From Microbacterium sp. SLBN-154 (GTDB lineage Bacteria > Actinomycetota > Actinomycetes > Actinomycetales > Microbacteriaceae), in contig NZ_VFNL01000001.1 in assembly GCF_006715565.1 (NCBI RefSeq), positions 1,736,001-1,800,000 of the forward strand: a stretch of DNA of 64,000 nt, given 5' to 3'. Below the pieces are notes generated by a model. The model ran no database searches and was not told the origin of the DNA. It saw nothing but the letters and a program-made list of their open reading frames with translations. Each line of letters starts with the position of its first letter. Within the stretch, counting starts at the first letter, position 1. Position numbers and translations under genes: made by a program. This document shows, in pieces, positions 1 through 8,080 of the stretch.

Positions 1-222
1 TTCATCTCGCTGCTCCCGGGCAAGGACGGCCTGCTCCACGTCAGCGAGGTCCGCAAGCTCGCCGGCGGCAAGCGCGTCGAGAACGTCGAAGACGTGCTCG
101 GCGTCGGTCAGAAGCTCCTGGTGCGCATCACCAAGGTCGATGACCGCGGGAAGCTCTCGCTCGAGCCGGTGCTCGAGGAGACCGAAGCGGCCGAGGCCGC
201 ACCGGTCACCGCCGACGCCTGA
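1..222 (+). CDS. pnp: Polynucleotide phosphorylase, C-terminal fragment (S1 domain)
   Basis: Only the last 73 codons are in the window; the gene is cut by the left edge. The reading frame opens at base 1 with [16 protein letters not shown] and contains [20 protein letters not shown], the core of an S1 RNA-binding domain as found at the C-terminus of PNPase. It ends in a short Ala/Glu-rich tail. PNPase is a phosphorolytic 3'-5' exoribonuclease of the degradosome. The downstream dapB/dapA/rnj order fits the usual actinobacterial neighbourhood of pnp. Other S1 proteins (for example RpsA) are possible, but the end of the domain and the context favour pnp. Confidence 0.85.
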   Translation, partial: FISLLPGKDGLLHVSEVRKLAGGKRVENVEDVLGVGQKLLVRITKVDDRGKLSLEPVLEETEAAEAAPVTADA

Positions 223-237
223 GCGACACACCCCTGA

Positions 238-274
238 CGGATGCCCGTCCCTCGTCATGAGGGGCGGGCATCCG
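238..274 (+). terminator. Rho-independent-type hairpin after pnp
   Basis: A 10-bp perfect stem (CGGATGCCCG at 238-247 with CGGGCATCCG at 265-274) is extended inward by a G:T pair and TCCC/GGGG-type pairing, and starts 16 nt after the pnp stop. A short T-containing stretch (TGTCTTCC) follows. It probably ends the pnp transcript. Confidence 0.75.
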
Positions 275-420
275 TGTCTTCCGGATCTTTCGTGATGAAA
301 CCGTTACGTGAAGTTCACCGACAGGGCACCGCAATGGCGGGCGGGGTCGGAGGCACCCCCTACCCTCGAAGTACGCGTCGGGGGGCGCGTCACGCGACAG
401 GACGTCGTGAGGGGGTGCGT

Positions 421-1458
421 ATGTCGAACCGGGGCACCGAGCTTGTCTCGTCGCGACGACAGCGCCGTAAAGAGCTGCCGGCTTCCGCGCTGCATCCGTC
501 CGCACCGATTCCCGTTCAGGGCCCGGGCGTGGGTGCCGGCGTCCGCGTCCCGCTCGGCGACGCCGGCGCGCAGATCTTCCCCCTCATCCTCGGTGCTGCC
601 GAATTCGGCTGGAACGTCGATCTCGAATCCAGTCACGCCATCCTCGACACCTACGCCGAGCTCGGCGGAAACGCCGTGCACACCGCCGACACCTACTCCA
701 GCGGTCGCAGCGAGCACATCGTCGGCCAGTGGGTGCATTCCCGGGGTCTGCGCGATGAGGTCGTGCTCATGGTGCGGGTCGGAGGACACCCCGACAATCC
801 CGGTCTCGGACCCGTCGATCTCGTCCGCAGCGTCGAGGCCTCGCTCAGTCGGCTGCGCACCGATCGGATCGATGTGCTCACCCTCGACGCCGCGGCCGAC
901 AGCGTGACAGCTCTGGAAGACACGCTGGCCACGGCCGAGTGGCTCGCCGAGGCCGGCAAGATCCGCGCTCTGGGCGGTGTCGGCTATACCGCGGCGCAAC
1001 TGGTCGAGGCCCGCATCCTCTCGTCCGCGGGCTACCCGCGCATCACGGTGCTCGACGTCCCGTTCAACATCCTGAGACGGCACGAGTTCGACGCTGATCT
1101 CCGCCTCGTCGCCAGCGCGCAGGGGATGTCGGTGACCGCGTCGCACGCGCTGGAGCACGGCTTCCTCGCCGGTCGATACCGCAGCCGCTCCCGCGGTGGG
1201 CTGTCGGCCCGGGGTGCACAGCTCGCGGCGAGCCTGAATCGGCGCGGCACGCGGGTGCTCCGAGCGCTCGACGAGGTGGGAGCAGACCTCGGTCTGCCCG
1301 ATGCTGCGGTCGCGGTGGCGTGGCTGCTGGCGCAGCGGCTGGTGACCGCGCCGGTCGTCAACGCCTACGCCCCCGAGCACGTCGAGGAGCTGGTGCAGGG
1401 TGTCGGCGTCCATCTCAGTCGCGCCCAACTCGCCGAGATCGCCCGCGCGGCCGAGTGA
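421..1458 (+). CDS. Aldo/keto reductase family protein with substituted catalytic tetrad
   Basis: A 345-aa protein with AKR fold signatures: GGNAVHTADTYSSGRSEHIVG (residues 82-102), the strand near 113-120 (VVLMVRVG) and SLSRLRTDRIDVLTLD (141-156). Active AKRs use Asp, Tyr, Lys and His. Aligning by eye with the usual DTAxxYG, TKxG and hxDxhxxH motifs puts H87 at the Asp position, keeps Y92, puts R119 at the Lys position and D156 at the His position. Three of four catalytic residues therefore seem replaced. The start at 421 follows GAGGGGGT; an in-frame upstream ATG at 241 lies inside the pnp terminator and is unlikely. A non-reductase role is an inference. Confidence 0.8.
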   Translation: MSNRGTELVSSRRQRRKELPASALHPSAPIPVQGPGVGAGVRVPLGDAGAQIFPLILGAAEFGWNVDLESSHAILDTYAELGGNAVHTADTYSSGRSEHIVGQWVHSRGLRDEVVLMVRVGGHPDNPGLGPVDLVRSVEASLSRLRTDRIDVLTLDAAADSVTALEDTLATAEWLAEAGKIRALGGVGYTAAQLVEARILSSAGYPRITVLDVPFNILRRHEFDADLRLVASAQGMSVTASHALEHGFLAGRYRSRSRGGLSARGAQLAASLNRRGTRVLRALDEVGADLGLPDAAVAVAWLLAQRLVTAPVVNAYAPEHVEELVQGVGVHLSRAQLAEIARAAE

Positions 1459-1554
1459 TGCGGTGACGCGCGGCCGCGATCGACCGCAACGCGATGCGCT
1501 GACGTAGGCTGGGAGAGCGCCGTCCGGCGCCCAGCCCCGACGAAGTGAGCGAGC

Positions 1555-2157
1555 GTGACGCACTACCTCTACCTCGTGCGCCACGGCGAACATCTGGACG
1601 CCGAGCACGGACTCGTCGACGGGCCGCTGTCGCCGCGCGGGCGCCGCCAGGCCGCTCTCCTGGCCGACCGACTCTCGGGTGTGCCGTTCGACGCGGTCTG
1701 GCACTCGCCGTTGGAGCGCGCCGCGCAGACGGCGCGTGCGGTCTCGGAGCGGATGCCGTCGCTGTCTCCCGAGCCCTCGGCGCTGCTGTTCGACTGCGTT
1801 CCCACGGGCCTGTGCGAGGACACTCCCGCGGTGTACGAGCCCTTCTTCGGAGGAGTGACCGAGGCGGAGGTCGAAGCGGGCCGCGCACAGATGGCCGACG
1901 CCGTCAGCGAGTTCCTGGCCCGCAAGAGCGGCGAGGTGCATGAGCTCCTCATCACCCACAACGCCGTCATCGCCTGGTTCGTCCGCGAGGTGCTTCAGAC
2001 GCCGGAGTGGCGATGGATGACGCTCAATCAGGCTCACTGCGGGCTGACGGTGCTCGCCCAGAAGCAGGGCAGACCGTGGACGGTGCTGTCGCACAACGAC
2101 ATGGCGCACCTGCCCTTCGAACTGCGGACCGGCCTTCCCGAGGTGTACCCGGTCTGA
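1555..2157 (+). CDS. Histidine phosphatase family protein (phosphoglycerate-mutase-like)
   Basis: A 200-aa cytoplasmic protein starting with GTG. The RHG motif (R9-H10-G11) near the N-terminus carries the phospho-acceptor histidine, and LLITHNAVIAWF later supplies the second histidine of this superfamily. DAVWHSPLERAAQTA is the usual helix after the first strand. Substrate cannot be deduced; these enzymes act on small phosphometabolites or phosphoproteins. A TAGGCT hexamer at 1505-1510 could drive it with a short leader that can fold (GCGCC/GGCGC). Confidence 0.85.
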   Translation: MTHYLYLVRHGEHLDAEHGLVDGPLSPRGRRQAALLADRLSGVPFDAVWHSPLERAAQTARAVSERMPSLSPEPSALLFDCVPTGLCEDTPAVYEPFFGGVTEAEVEAGRAQMADAVSEFLARKSGEVHELLITHNAVIAWFVREVLQTPEWRWMTLNQAHCGLTVLAQKQGRPWTVLSHNDMAHLPFELRTGLPEVYPV

Positions 2158-2200
2158 GTGCCGGGCGCCCCCGCCGATGGAGGTGGGGCACGCGCGATCC

Positions 2201-2671
2201 TCAGGCGAGGGGCTTCCCCAGCCAGACCGTCGCGTTCGGGTTGTCGTTGTAGGCCTCGATCGGGGCGTACCCCGCGGCGGCATAGAGACGCGCGGCCGGT
2301 CGCAGGGTGTGATGGGTGTCGAGAACGACCTCCGCCGCGCCGAAGGCGGCCGCGCGGTGTTCGAGGTCGGCCAGCAGCATCCGCCCCCACCCGCGCCCGC
2401 GGGTCGCGGGCGCGAGGTAGAGGTGCTTGACCTCGAAGCGCGGGCCGAGAGGCCCGGGGTCGATCGCTCGGACACCGCCGCAGCCGACGGCGGTGCCGGC
2501 GTCGTCCGTGACGATCACGAACACACCGCGGGGCGGCTCGAACACCTCCGACGCCGGAAACACGGTGGTGTAGGTGTTGCCGGGGAAGGTGTCGGCCCGG
2601 GTGCGGAAGTAGTCGGTCAGGAGGGACCGGGCGACGGGGTCGTCGACGGATGTCGCGATGAGCTCGACCAT
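2201..2671 (-). CDS. GNAT family N-acetyltransferase
   Basis: 156 aa, one GNAT domain. The acetyl-CoA pyrophosphate loop is visible as RGRGWGRMLL, preceded by the beta-4 strand FEVKHLYLAP, and the C-terminal part has ARLYAAAGY, typical of motif B. Substrate is unknown. It is divergent from dapB with only 37 bp between the two start codons. A TAGGCT hexamer on the minus strand (2678-2683) lies 6 nt before the ATG, so the mRNA is probably leaderless. Confidence 0.85.
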   Translation of the reverse strand: MVELIATSVDDPVARSLLTDYFRTRADTFPGNTYTTVFPASEVFEPPRGVFVIVTDDAGTAVGCGGVRAIDPGPLGPRFEVKHLYLAPATRGRGWGRMLLADLEHRAAAFGAAEVVLDTHHTLRPAARLYAAAGYAPIEAYNDNPNATVWLGKPLA

Positions 2672-2708
2672 CCCCCGAGCCTACGACCGGCGCACCTAGG
2701 CTTGAGTC
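2672..2708. promoter_or_regulatory. Compact divergent promoter between a GNAT gene and dapB
   Basis: 37 bp separate the two start codons. On the plus strand TAGGCT at 2697-2702 is 6 nt before the dapB ATG; on the minus strand TAGGCT at 2678-2683 is 6 nt before the GNAT ATG. Each gene's -35 region would overlap the other promoter's core. The -10 assignment is by pattern, not experiment. Confidence 0.55.
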
Positions 2709-3521
2709 ATGACAACGCGCGTGGCCATCGTGGGGCACACCGGCAGACTCGGCTCCATCATCGAAGCGGTCGTCGAGGGTGAACCCGACGTCGAGATCGT
2801 CGGCCGGCTGACCTCGCGCTCGGATCTCGCAGAGCTCGACGGCGCCGATCTGGTCGTCGACGCCTCGACGCCTGCGGTGTCGATCGACGTGGTGCGGGCC
2901 GCCGTCGAGCGCGGCATGAATGTGCTCGTGGGTACGTCGGGGTGGTCGGCGGAGCGCATCGCGCTCATCCGACCGCTGGTCGATCAGGCGGGCACCGGCG
3001 CGGTGTTCATCCCCAACTTCTCACTCGGTTCGGTTCTGGGCTCAGCCCTCGCCGCCGCGGCGGCACCCTTCTTCCCTTCGATCGAGATCGTCGAGTCCCA
3101 CCGCGAGACGAAGGTGGATTCGCCCAGCGGCACAGCCGTGCGCACGGCCGAGCTCATCGCGGCGGCGCGCACCGAGGTGGGGCCGGTGGAATCCCCGCAC
3201 GTCGACCAGCGCGCCCGCGGGCAGCAGGTTGCGAGTGTTCCCATCCACTCCCTGCGTCGGCCGGGCGTGATCGCACGGCAGGAGGTCATCCTCTCGGGCC
3301 CCGGCGAGTCGGTGACGGTCAGCCACGACACGGTCGACCCGGCCGCTGCCTACGCCCCCGGCATCCGCCTGGCTCTTCAGGCCGCTCGCGACGCGCGCGG
3401 CGTTCTCGTGGGCCTGGACAGCTTCGTCGACATCGGCATCAGGGTGCCGCGGCCGCACGCCGCGCACGACGTGGCGGAGCGCGGAGTGCCCGGTCAGGTC
3501 GCGCGCGTCACCGGCGCATGA
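2709..3521 (+). CDS. dapB: 4-hydroxy-tetrahydrodipicolinate reductase
   Basis: 270 aa. NAD(P)H-dependent second step after DapA in diaminopimelate/lysine synthesis. Visible motifs: Rossmann GHTGRLG (9-15), VDASTP (50-55), GTSGWS, IPNFSLGSVL (101-110) and the catalytic/substrate loop ESHRETKVDSPSGTA (129-143). The first His of the usual E-x-H-H motif (catalytic, H131) and K135 are present, but the second His is Arg132. The C-terminus runs about 25 residues past the usual GLDxxxDI end. TAGGCT lies 6 nt before the ATG, so leaderless initiation is likely. The stop overlaps the next gene (ATGA). Confidence 0.92.
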   Translation: MTTRVAIVGHTGRLGSIIEAVVEGEPDVEIVGRLTSRSDLAELDGADLVVDASTPAVSIDVVRAAVERGMNVLVGTSGWSAERIALIRPLVDQAGTGAVFIPNFSLGSVLGSALAAAAAPFFPSIEIVESHRETKVDSPSGTAVRTAELIAAARTEVGPVESPHVDQRARGQQVASVPIHSLRRPGVIARQEVILSGPGESVTVSHDTVDPAAAYAPGIRLALQAARDARGVLVGLDSFVDIGIRVPRPHAAHDVAERGVPGQVARVTGA

Positions 3522-3970
3522 CGACGCGGATCGGCGTCGCCGTGATGGCGGTGCTCCTGGCGCTCTACATCGCGCTGGTCGCCCAGCGCGCCTGGCTCCT
3601 GCTGACGAGCGGGGATCCCGTCGGAATCGCGCTCGGAGCGGGACTCCTCCTGCTGCCGGTGATCGCCGCCTGGGCGCTCTGGCGAGAGCTCGCCTTCGGC
3701 ATCGGCGCCGAGAGGTTGGGCCGGCGCCTCGAGACCGAGGGCGGGTTGCCGGTCGAGTCCGTGACGATCAGACCCAGTGGGCGACCGATCCGCGAGGACG
3801 GGGAGGCGGTCTTCCCGACCTACCGCGACGCGGTGGAGCAGAACCCGTCCGACTGGCAGGCGTGGTACCGGCTCGGGCTGGCCTACGACGCGGCCGGGGA
3901 CCGACGCCGCGCACGGCAGGCCGTGCGTGAGGCGATCCGTCGCGAGCGTCAGGGGCGCGCGGGGAGCTGA
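3518..3970 (+). CDS. Small membrane-anchored TPR-like protein
   Basis: 150 aa. Two hydrophobic segments (about residues 7-30 and 38-56) are followed by a soluble part in which NPSDWQAWYRLGLAYDAAGDRRRARQAVREA is one clear tetratricopeptide-type helix pair (signature W-Y-x-L-G-x-A-Y, then G-D-x-x-x-A). It overlaps the dapB stop by 4 nt and is probably co-translated with it. Function is unknown; TPRs usually mediate protein contacts. Confidence 0.75.
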   Translation: MTTRIGVAVMAVLLALYIALVAQRAWLLLTSGDPVGIALGAGLLLLPVIAAWALWRELAFGIGAERLGRRLETEGGLPVESVTIRPSGRPIREDGEAVFPTYRDAVEQNPSDWQAWYRLGLAYDAAGDRRRARQAVREAIRRERQGRAGS

Positions 3971-4006
3971 GCGGCCCGTCCTGCCGTCGCCGTCACGGTC
4001 GACGGG

Positions 4007-4957
4007 TCACTCCGCCTCGGAGACGGCGGCGTCGATCGCCTGCTCGACGGTGGGATGACGGAAGGTGTATCCCGCCCGCTGAAGGACCTCGGGGACGATG
4101 TCCTGGTCGTTGGTGAGGAGCGCCTCGGTGGCGTCCTTGCCCAGGAGCAGCTTCAGACCCCACTCGGGTGCACGGAGGACGAAGGGACGTCGCAGGCGCC
4201 GGGCGAGGGCGAATCCGATGTCGTTGGCCGTGGCACGGGAGGGCCCGGCAAGATTCACGGGGCCGTCGATGTCGGCGGTGAGGAGGAAGCGGATCGCCTC
4301 GATCTCGTCCTCCAGCGAGATCCAGGGCCACACCTGGGTTCCTCGTCCGATCGGACCGCTCAGGCCGAGCTTGGTCAGGGGAATGAGCGGCTTCAGGAAC
4401 GCCCGGCGGTCGACGATCGCGGTGGTGCGCAGCAGCACCAGCCGGGTGTGCTCGCCGGCGGAGCGGGCCGCCCCCTCCCATTCGCCGCAGATGTCGGCCA
4501 AGAAGCTCTCGCCGCGGCCGGTGGCCTCGGTGATGCGCTCGCCGGGACGGCTTCCGTAGTAGCCCGACGCCGACGCGGAGAGGAAGGCCGGGGCGCCGTC
4601 GCCGAGCTCGCGCAGGGCGCGGGCGAGGGCGCGAGTGGGCGTGACCCGTGACCACAGCAGCGTGCTGCGGTACGACGGGGTCCACGGAAAGCGGGCGATG
4701 CTCGCTCCGTTCAGGCCCACCACCGCGTCTGCCCCCTCGAGTACGCCCGGGTCGAGGGGGGCGGGAGAGGTGAGCCACTCCACCTCGTCGGGACCCGTCG
4801 GGGGGCGCCGGACGAGATGGGTCACCCGGACGCCCTCGGCGCGCAGACGCTCGGTGAGCGCGTGTCCGATGAGACCCGATGCGCCGGAGATGACGACGTG
4901 GCGCGGGGCGGCGGCGCTGGCACCGCCGCCCGCGCCGGCGTCACGGGTGTCAGGCAA
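4007..4957 (-). CDS. TIGR01777 family (SDR39U1-type) NAD-binding epimerase
   Basis: 316 aa. The N-terminal Rossmann motif HVVISGASGLIGHALTERL (about 20-38) and the family landmarks VGLNGASIA, FLSASASGYYG and WPWISLEDEI identify the TIGR01777/SulA-like extended SDR family, whose substrate is unknown. The only start that keeps the first beta strand is TTG at 4957, overlapping the OsmC stop by 8 nt, consistent with translational coupling. Last gene of the minus-strand cluster. Confidence 0.82.
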   Translation of the reverse strand: MPDTRDAGAGGGASAAAPRHVVISGASGLIGHALTERLRAEGVRVTHLVRRPPTGPDEVEWLTSPAPLDPGVLEGADAVVGLNGASIARFPWTPSYRSTLLWSRVTPTRALARALRELGDGAPAFLSASASGYYGSRPGERITEATGRGESFLADICGEWEGAARSAGEHTRLVLLRTTAIVDRRAFLKPLIPLTKLGLSGPIGRGTQVWPWISLEDEIEAIRFLLTADIDGPVNLAGPSRATANDIGFALARRLRRPFVLRAPEWGLKLLLGKDATEALLTNDQDIVPEVLQRAGYTFRHPTVEQAIDAAVSEAE

Positions 4958-5375
4958 GCGTGGCCTCGAGGGTGATCTCGATGCCCGCGAGCGCCTGCGA
5001 GACCGGGCAGCCGACCTTGGCCTCCTCGGCGATGCGCTCGAAGTCCTCGGCCGACAGGCCCGGCACCACCGCGTTGACGTTGAGATGACTGCCGGTAATG
5101 CCCGTGCCCGGCTTGAAGGTCACCGACGCGGTCGTGTCGATCGACTCCGGCGGGGTGCCGTTCTCGCCCAGGGCGTGCGAGAGCGCCATGCTGAAACACG
5201 ACGAGTGAGCGGCGGCGATGAGCTCCTCGGGCGTCGTGGTCGACGTCGAGCCCTCGCTGCGGGCGCGCCAGTTGACGTCGAACGTTCCGGTGTTCGATGA
5301 CACGAGGGTCACCGCCCCCGATCCGTCGGCGAGTCCGCCCTTCCAGGCGGTGCTGGCTTCGCTCGTGATGGTCAT
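4950..5375 (-). CDS. OsmC/Ohr family peroxiredoxin-like protein
   Basis: 141 aa. Both redox cysteines of the family are present: C60 in AAHSSCFSMALS and C123 in AKVGCPVSQAL. Family members reduce organic hydroperoxides with thiol reductants. Strong Shine-Dalgarno GAGGAGG lies upstream of the ATG, and a TAGGCT hexamer on the minus strand (5420-5425) suggests its own promoter with a leader of about 40 nt. It follows thioredoxin and DUF4395 genes on the same strand, which could supply reducing power. Confidence 0.88.
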   Translation of the reverse strand: MTITSEASTAWKGGLADGSGAVTLVSSNTGTFDVNWRARSEGSTSTTTPEELIAAAHSSCFSMALSHALGENGTPPESIDTTASVTFKPGTGITGSHLNVNAVVPGLSAEDFERIAEEAKVGCPVSQALAGIEITLEATLA

Positions 5376-5499
5376 GGGAACCTCCTCGGTCGACGATCGG
5401 GACCCCTGGTCCCGCGGTCAGCCTAACGGCGAGGCGCAGGGTGGGCGACCGCTTGCGCGAGGTTTCTTGCGTGTGCGTGCGGCTCGCACGGGCGTGCGC

Positions 5500-5994
5500 T
5501 CAGGCGGCGCGTCGGCGCCCGATCAGGCCGCCGCGCTGGAGCAGCAGATACAGCTGACAGCCCAGGCACAGCCCGAACGCGGCGTTCAGGAACGCGGCGA
5601 CGAATGCCATGGCCACGGCGATCGGGAGGGCCCACGGGACGCCCGCCAGGTGGAGGAGGAGGCCCACGCCGGTGACGAGAAGGCCGACACCCTGCGCGAA
5701 CCGGGGCGGACGCGGATCCTCACGCTCCCGTACCGGAGAAAGGCGGGGTGCGACCAACCGACGGAAGAGGACGCCCCACGGCGCGGTCGCGGGGGAGAGG
5801 ACCCCCCACAGGAAGAGCAGTGCGATGACCGCGGTGAGGAGGAAGGCCGGGTCGGTGAACCGCGCGGGCGAGCCCACCGCGTCGGCGTTCAGGAGGCTCA
5901 GGAGGAAGGCGACGGCCAGCAGCCCGGCGGTGATGCCGGCGGCGAACCGCGGGGCGCGGACGTCGATGCCCCCGGGGGTGGAGGTCTCAGACAT
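5500..5994 (-). CDS. DUF4395 family membrane protein with CxxC
   Basis: 164 aa with about four transmembrane segments (roughly residues 20-38, 50-68, 100-120 and 122-142). The last segment ends in FGLCLGCQLY, giving a C143-x-x-C146 pair, a hallmark of DUF4395 as I recall it. The ATG overlaps the thioredoxin stop by 8 nt, so both are made from one transcript. The start was chosen because upstream residues in this frame are thioredoxin-coding. A membrane partner of the thioredoxin is an inference. Confidence 0.8.
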   Translation of the reverse strand: MSETSTPGGIDVRAPRFAAGITAGLLAVAFLLSLLNADAVGSPARFTDPAFLLTAVIALLFLWGVLSPATAPWGVLFRRLVAPRLSPVREREDPRPPRFAQGVGLLVTGVGLLLHLAGVPWALPIAVAMAFVAAFLNAAFGLCLGCQLYLLLQRGGLIGRRRAA

Positions 5995-6451
5995 CCGCGG
6001 TCTCCTCCGTGCGTGCCCGGCCCCCGGCATCCTCAGCCAGACGAGCCAGCTCGAGGTCGAGCACATCCCGGCTCGGAACCCCGCCGATGCGGGACTGGAT
6101 CGCCCCGTTCCGATCGAGGATCAGGGTGGTCGGGGTCTGCAGCACGTGGAAGTGCTGCGCGATGTCGGGACGGTGGGTCAGATCCACATCGAGGTGCCGG
6201 ACGCCGTCGTGGCGATCGGCGACCTCGGCCAGCATCCGGTGCACGTGGGGGCACCGAGCGCACATCTCGGTGCTGAACTGCAGCAGTGTCGCCTGTTCGC
6301 CCAGGCCGTCCGCCCCCAGGCGCAGCGGGTCGACGATCTCGTGGGGGACGTGGTGCCGAGGACGGCCCTCTCGCCACCGCAGCAGCAAGCCGACGCCGAT
6401 GGTCAGGGCCAGGAGCGCCGTGAGGGTGAGCACCGCGGGAAGAAGATCCAC
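5987..6451 (-). CDS. Membrane-anchored thioredoxin family protein
   Basis: 154 aa. An N-terminal hydrophobic segment (residues 4-26) is followed by a thioredoxin fold with active-site STEMCARCPHV (C64-A-R-C67) and the cis-Pro loop LQTPTTLILD. CARC rather than CGPC suggests a reductase/thiol-exchange protein with altered potential. The chosen GTG start lies 8 nt after a minus-strand TAGCCT hexamer (6460-6465); the frame stays open much further upstream only as an antisense artefact of thyX and the SDR gene. Divergent from thyX, 75 bp apart. Confidence 0.82.
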   Translation of the reverse strand: MDLLPAVLTLTALLALTIGVGLLLRWREGRPRHHVPHEIVDPLRLGADGLGEQATLLQFSTEMCARCPHVHRMLAEVADRHDGVRHLDVDLTHRPDIAQHFHVLQTPTTLILDRNGAIQSRIGGVPSRDVLDLELARLAEDAGGRARTEETADV

Positions 6452-6526
6452 AGCAGACCAGGCTAATCGTTCTGGAGCCGGCCGGCGTTTCCCTGCGGAT
6501 ATATGACGCGGCGATAGGGTTTCCCC

Positions 6527-7270
6527 GTGACCGAAGCCGAAGCCAGCCCCGAGATCGAGTTCCGCAGCGATGTGACCGTCGAGCTCGTCCGATCCAGCGC
6601 CTCCGACGCCGATGTGCTCTTCGCCGCGCGCGTGTCGACGCAGGGTGAGCAGACCCTCGACGCCGCCGCGGCCGGAACCGAGGCCACCGCGAGGGACAAG
6701 GGCCTCATCAACTACCTCATGCGCGATCGGCACGGGTCGCCCTTCGAGCACAACTCGATGACGTTCTACGTCCAGGCGCCGATCTTCGTCTTCCGCGAAT
6801 TCATGCGGCACCGGATCGCCTCGTACAACGAGGAGTCCGGCCGATACCGGGAGCTGCGGCCGGTCTTCTACGTCCCGGCGGCGGACCGCAACCTGGTGCA
6901 GGTCGGCAAGCCCGGAGCCTACGAGTTCCTTCCCGGCACCCCCGAGCAGCACGCGGTCGTGGACGAGGGGGTTCGGCGGGTCGCCACCGACGCGTTCGAG
7001 ACCTACCAGCGGATGCTGGCGGCGGGCGTTGCGCGAGAGGTGGCCCGTATCGTGCTGCCGCTGAACATCTACTCCTCGATGTACGTCACCATGAACGCGC
7101 GATCGCTGATGAACTTCCTGTCCCTGCGCACCAAAGCCGAGGGAAGCCACTTCCCCTCCTTCCCGCAGCGCGAGATCGAGATGTGCGCCGAGAAGATGGA
7201 AGCCTTCTGGGCCGAGCTCATGCCCCTGACCCACGCGGCCTTCACCGCGGGTGGTCGGGTGGCCCCCTGA
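6527..7270 (+). CDS. thyX: FAD-dependent thymidylate synthase
   Basis: 247 aa. The ThyX signature RHRxxSxNExSxRY is present as RHRIASYNEESGRY (94-107). The enzyme makes dTMP from dUMP using methylene-THF, FAD and NADPH, and is the usual thymidylate synthase of many Actinobacteria. GTG start; TAGGGT at 6515-6520 is 6 nt upstream, the leaderless pattern, and no Shine-Dalgarno is seen. The SDR gene starts 1 nt after its stop. Confidence 0.95.
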   Translation: MTEAEASPEIEFRSDVTVELVRSSASDADVLFAARVSTQGEQTLDAAAAGTEATARDKGLINYLMRDRHGSPFEHNSMTFYVQAPIFVFREFMRHRIASYNEESGRYRELRPVFYVPAADRNLVQVGKPGAYEFLPGTPEQHAVVDEGVRRVATDAFETYQRMLAAGVAREVARIVLPLNIYSSMYVTMNARSLMNFLSLRTKAEGSHFPSFPQREIEMCAEKMEAFWAELMPLTHAAFTAGGRVAP

Positions 7271-7271
7271 G

Positions 7272-8033
7272 ATGGCGCGAACCGCTCTGATCACGGGCGC
7301 GAGCTCCGGGCTCGGCGCCGAGTACGCCCGGCAGCTCGCGTCGCGCGGAATGGACCTCGTGCTGGTCGCCCGCGATGCCGCGGCACTGGAGCGGGTCGCC
7401 GGCGAGGCGCGTTCTTCGGGCGTGCACGTCGAGGTGGTCGTCGCGGACCTCCTCGACGCCGACGACCGGAGTCGTGTCGAGGGGCGCGCGGCCGATCCGA
7501 GGCATCCGATCGATCTCCTCGTCAACAACGCCGGGTTCGGTCTTCCGCTCGCCTTCGAGCGGAACGACCCCGACGATGAGGCTCGCCATCTGACCCTCCA
7601 CGTCGAGGTGGCGATGCGACTCATGCGCGCGGTTCTGCCCGGAATGCTGGAGCGGGGAAGCGGGCGCATCGTGAACATCGCCTCGGTGGCGGGCTTCGTG
7701 CCGCGCGGCACCTACGGCGCGGCGAAGGGGTGGCTCATCAGCTTCAGCCGCTGGGCGAACGTGGCCTACCGCGCCCGCGGCGTCACCGTCACGGCGGTGT
7801 GCCCCGGCTTCGTGCACACCAACTTCCACGAGCGGATGGGGCTGCCGCCGGGCGAGGAAGGTGTACCCGCCGCGCTGTGGCTGCACGCGCCCGCCGTGGT
7901 CAGGGAATCGCTGCGCGACGTCGCCCGAGGTCGGGCGGTCTCGGTTCCGTCGCTGCGGTACAAGGCGCTCGTCGCGCTCTCGCGGGCGATGCCCGACGCC
8001 CTGGTGGCCGCTGCCGCGGCCCGCGGCCGCTGA
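7272..8033 (+). CDS. Short-chain dehydrogenase/reductase
   Basis: 253 aa classical SDR. TGASSGLG near residue 8 binds the nucleotide, NNAG stabilises the fold, and the catalytic Ser and YxxxK are in IVNIASVAGF and TYGAAKGW. VCPGFVHT is the usual post-catalytic loop. Substrate unknown. The ATG is 1 nt after the thyX stop (TGAGATG), so it is probably translated from the thyX mRNA; a functional link to thymidylate is not implied. Confidence 0.85.
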   Translation: MARTALITGASSGLGAEYARQLASRGMDLVLVARDAAALERVAGEARSSGVHVEVVVADLLDADDRSRVEGRAADPRHPIDLLVNNAGFGLPLAFERNDPDDEARHLTLHVEVAMRLMRAVLPGMLERGSGRIVNIASVAGFVPRGTYGAAKGWLISFSRWANVAYRARGVTVTAVCPGFVHTNFHERMGLPPGEEGVPAALWLHAPAVVRESLRDVARGRAVSVPSLRYKALVALSRAMPDALVAAAAARGR

Positions 8034-8080
8034 CCCCGCGCCTCTCGCCCCCGCGCCTCTCGCCGCCGCGCGGTCGCGAC

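Noticed and set aside
304..2475. Long minus-strand open frame of 723 codons
   Set aside because: Antisense to the AKR and histidine phosphatase genes; composition is the GC-rich shadow pattern and no domain is recognisable.
5987..7711. Thioredoxin frame extending through thyX and the SDR gene (574 codons)
   Set aside because: The upstream part is antisense to thyX; the thioredoxin start at 6451 has a promoter-like hexamer in the right place.
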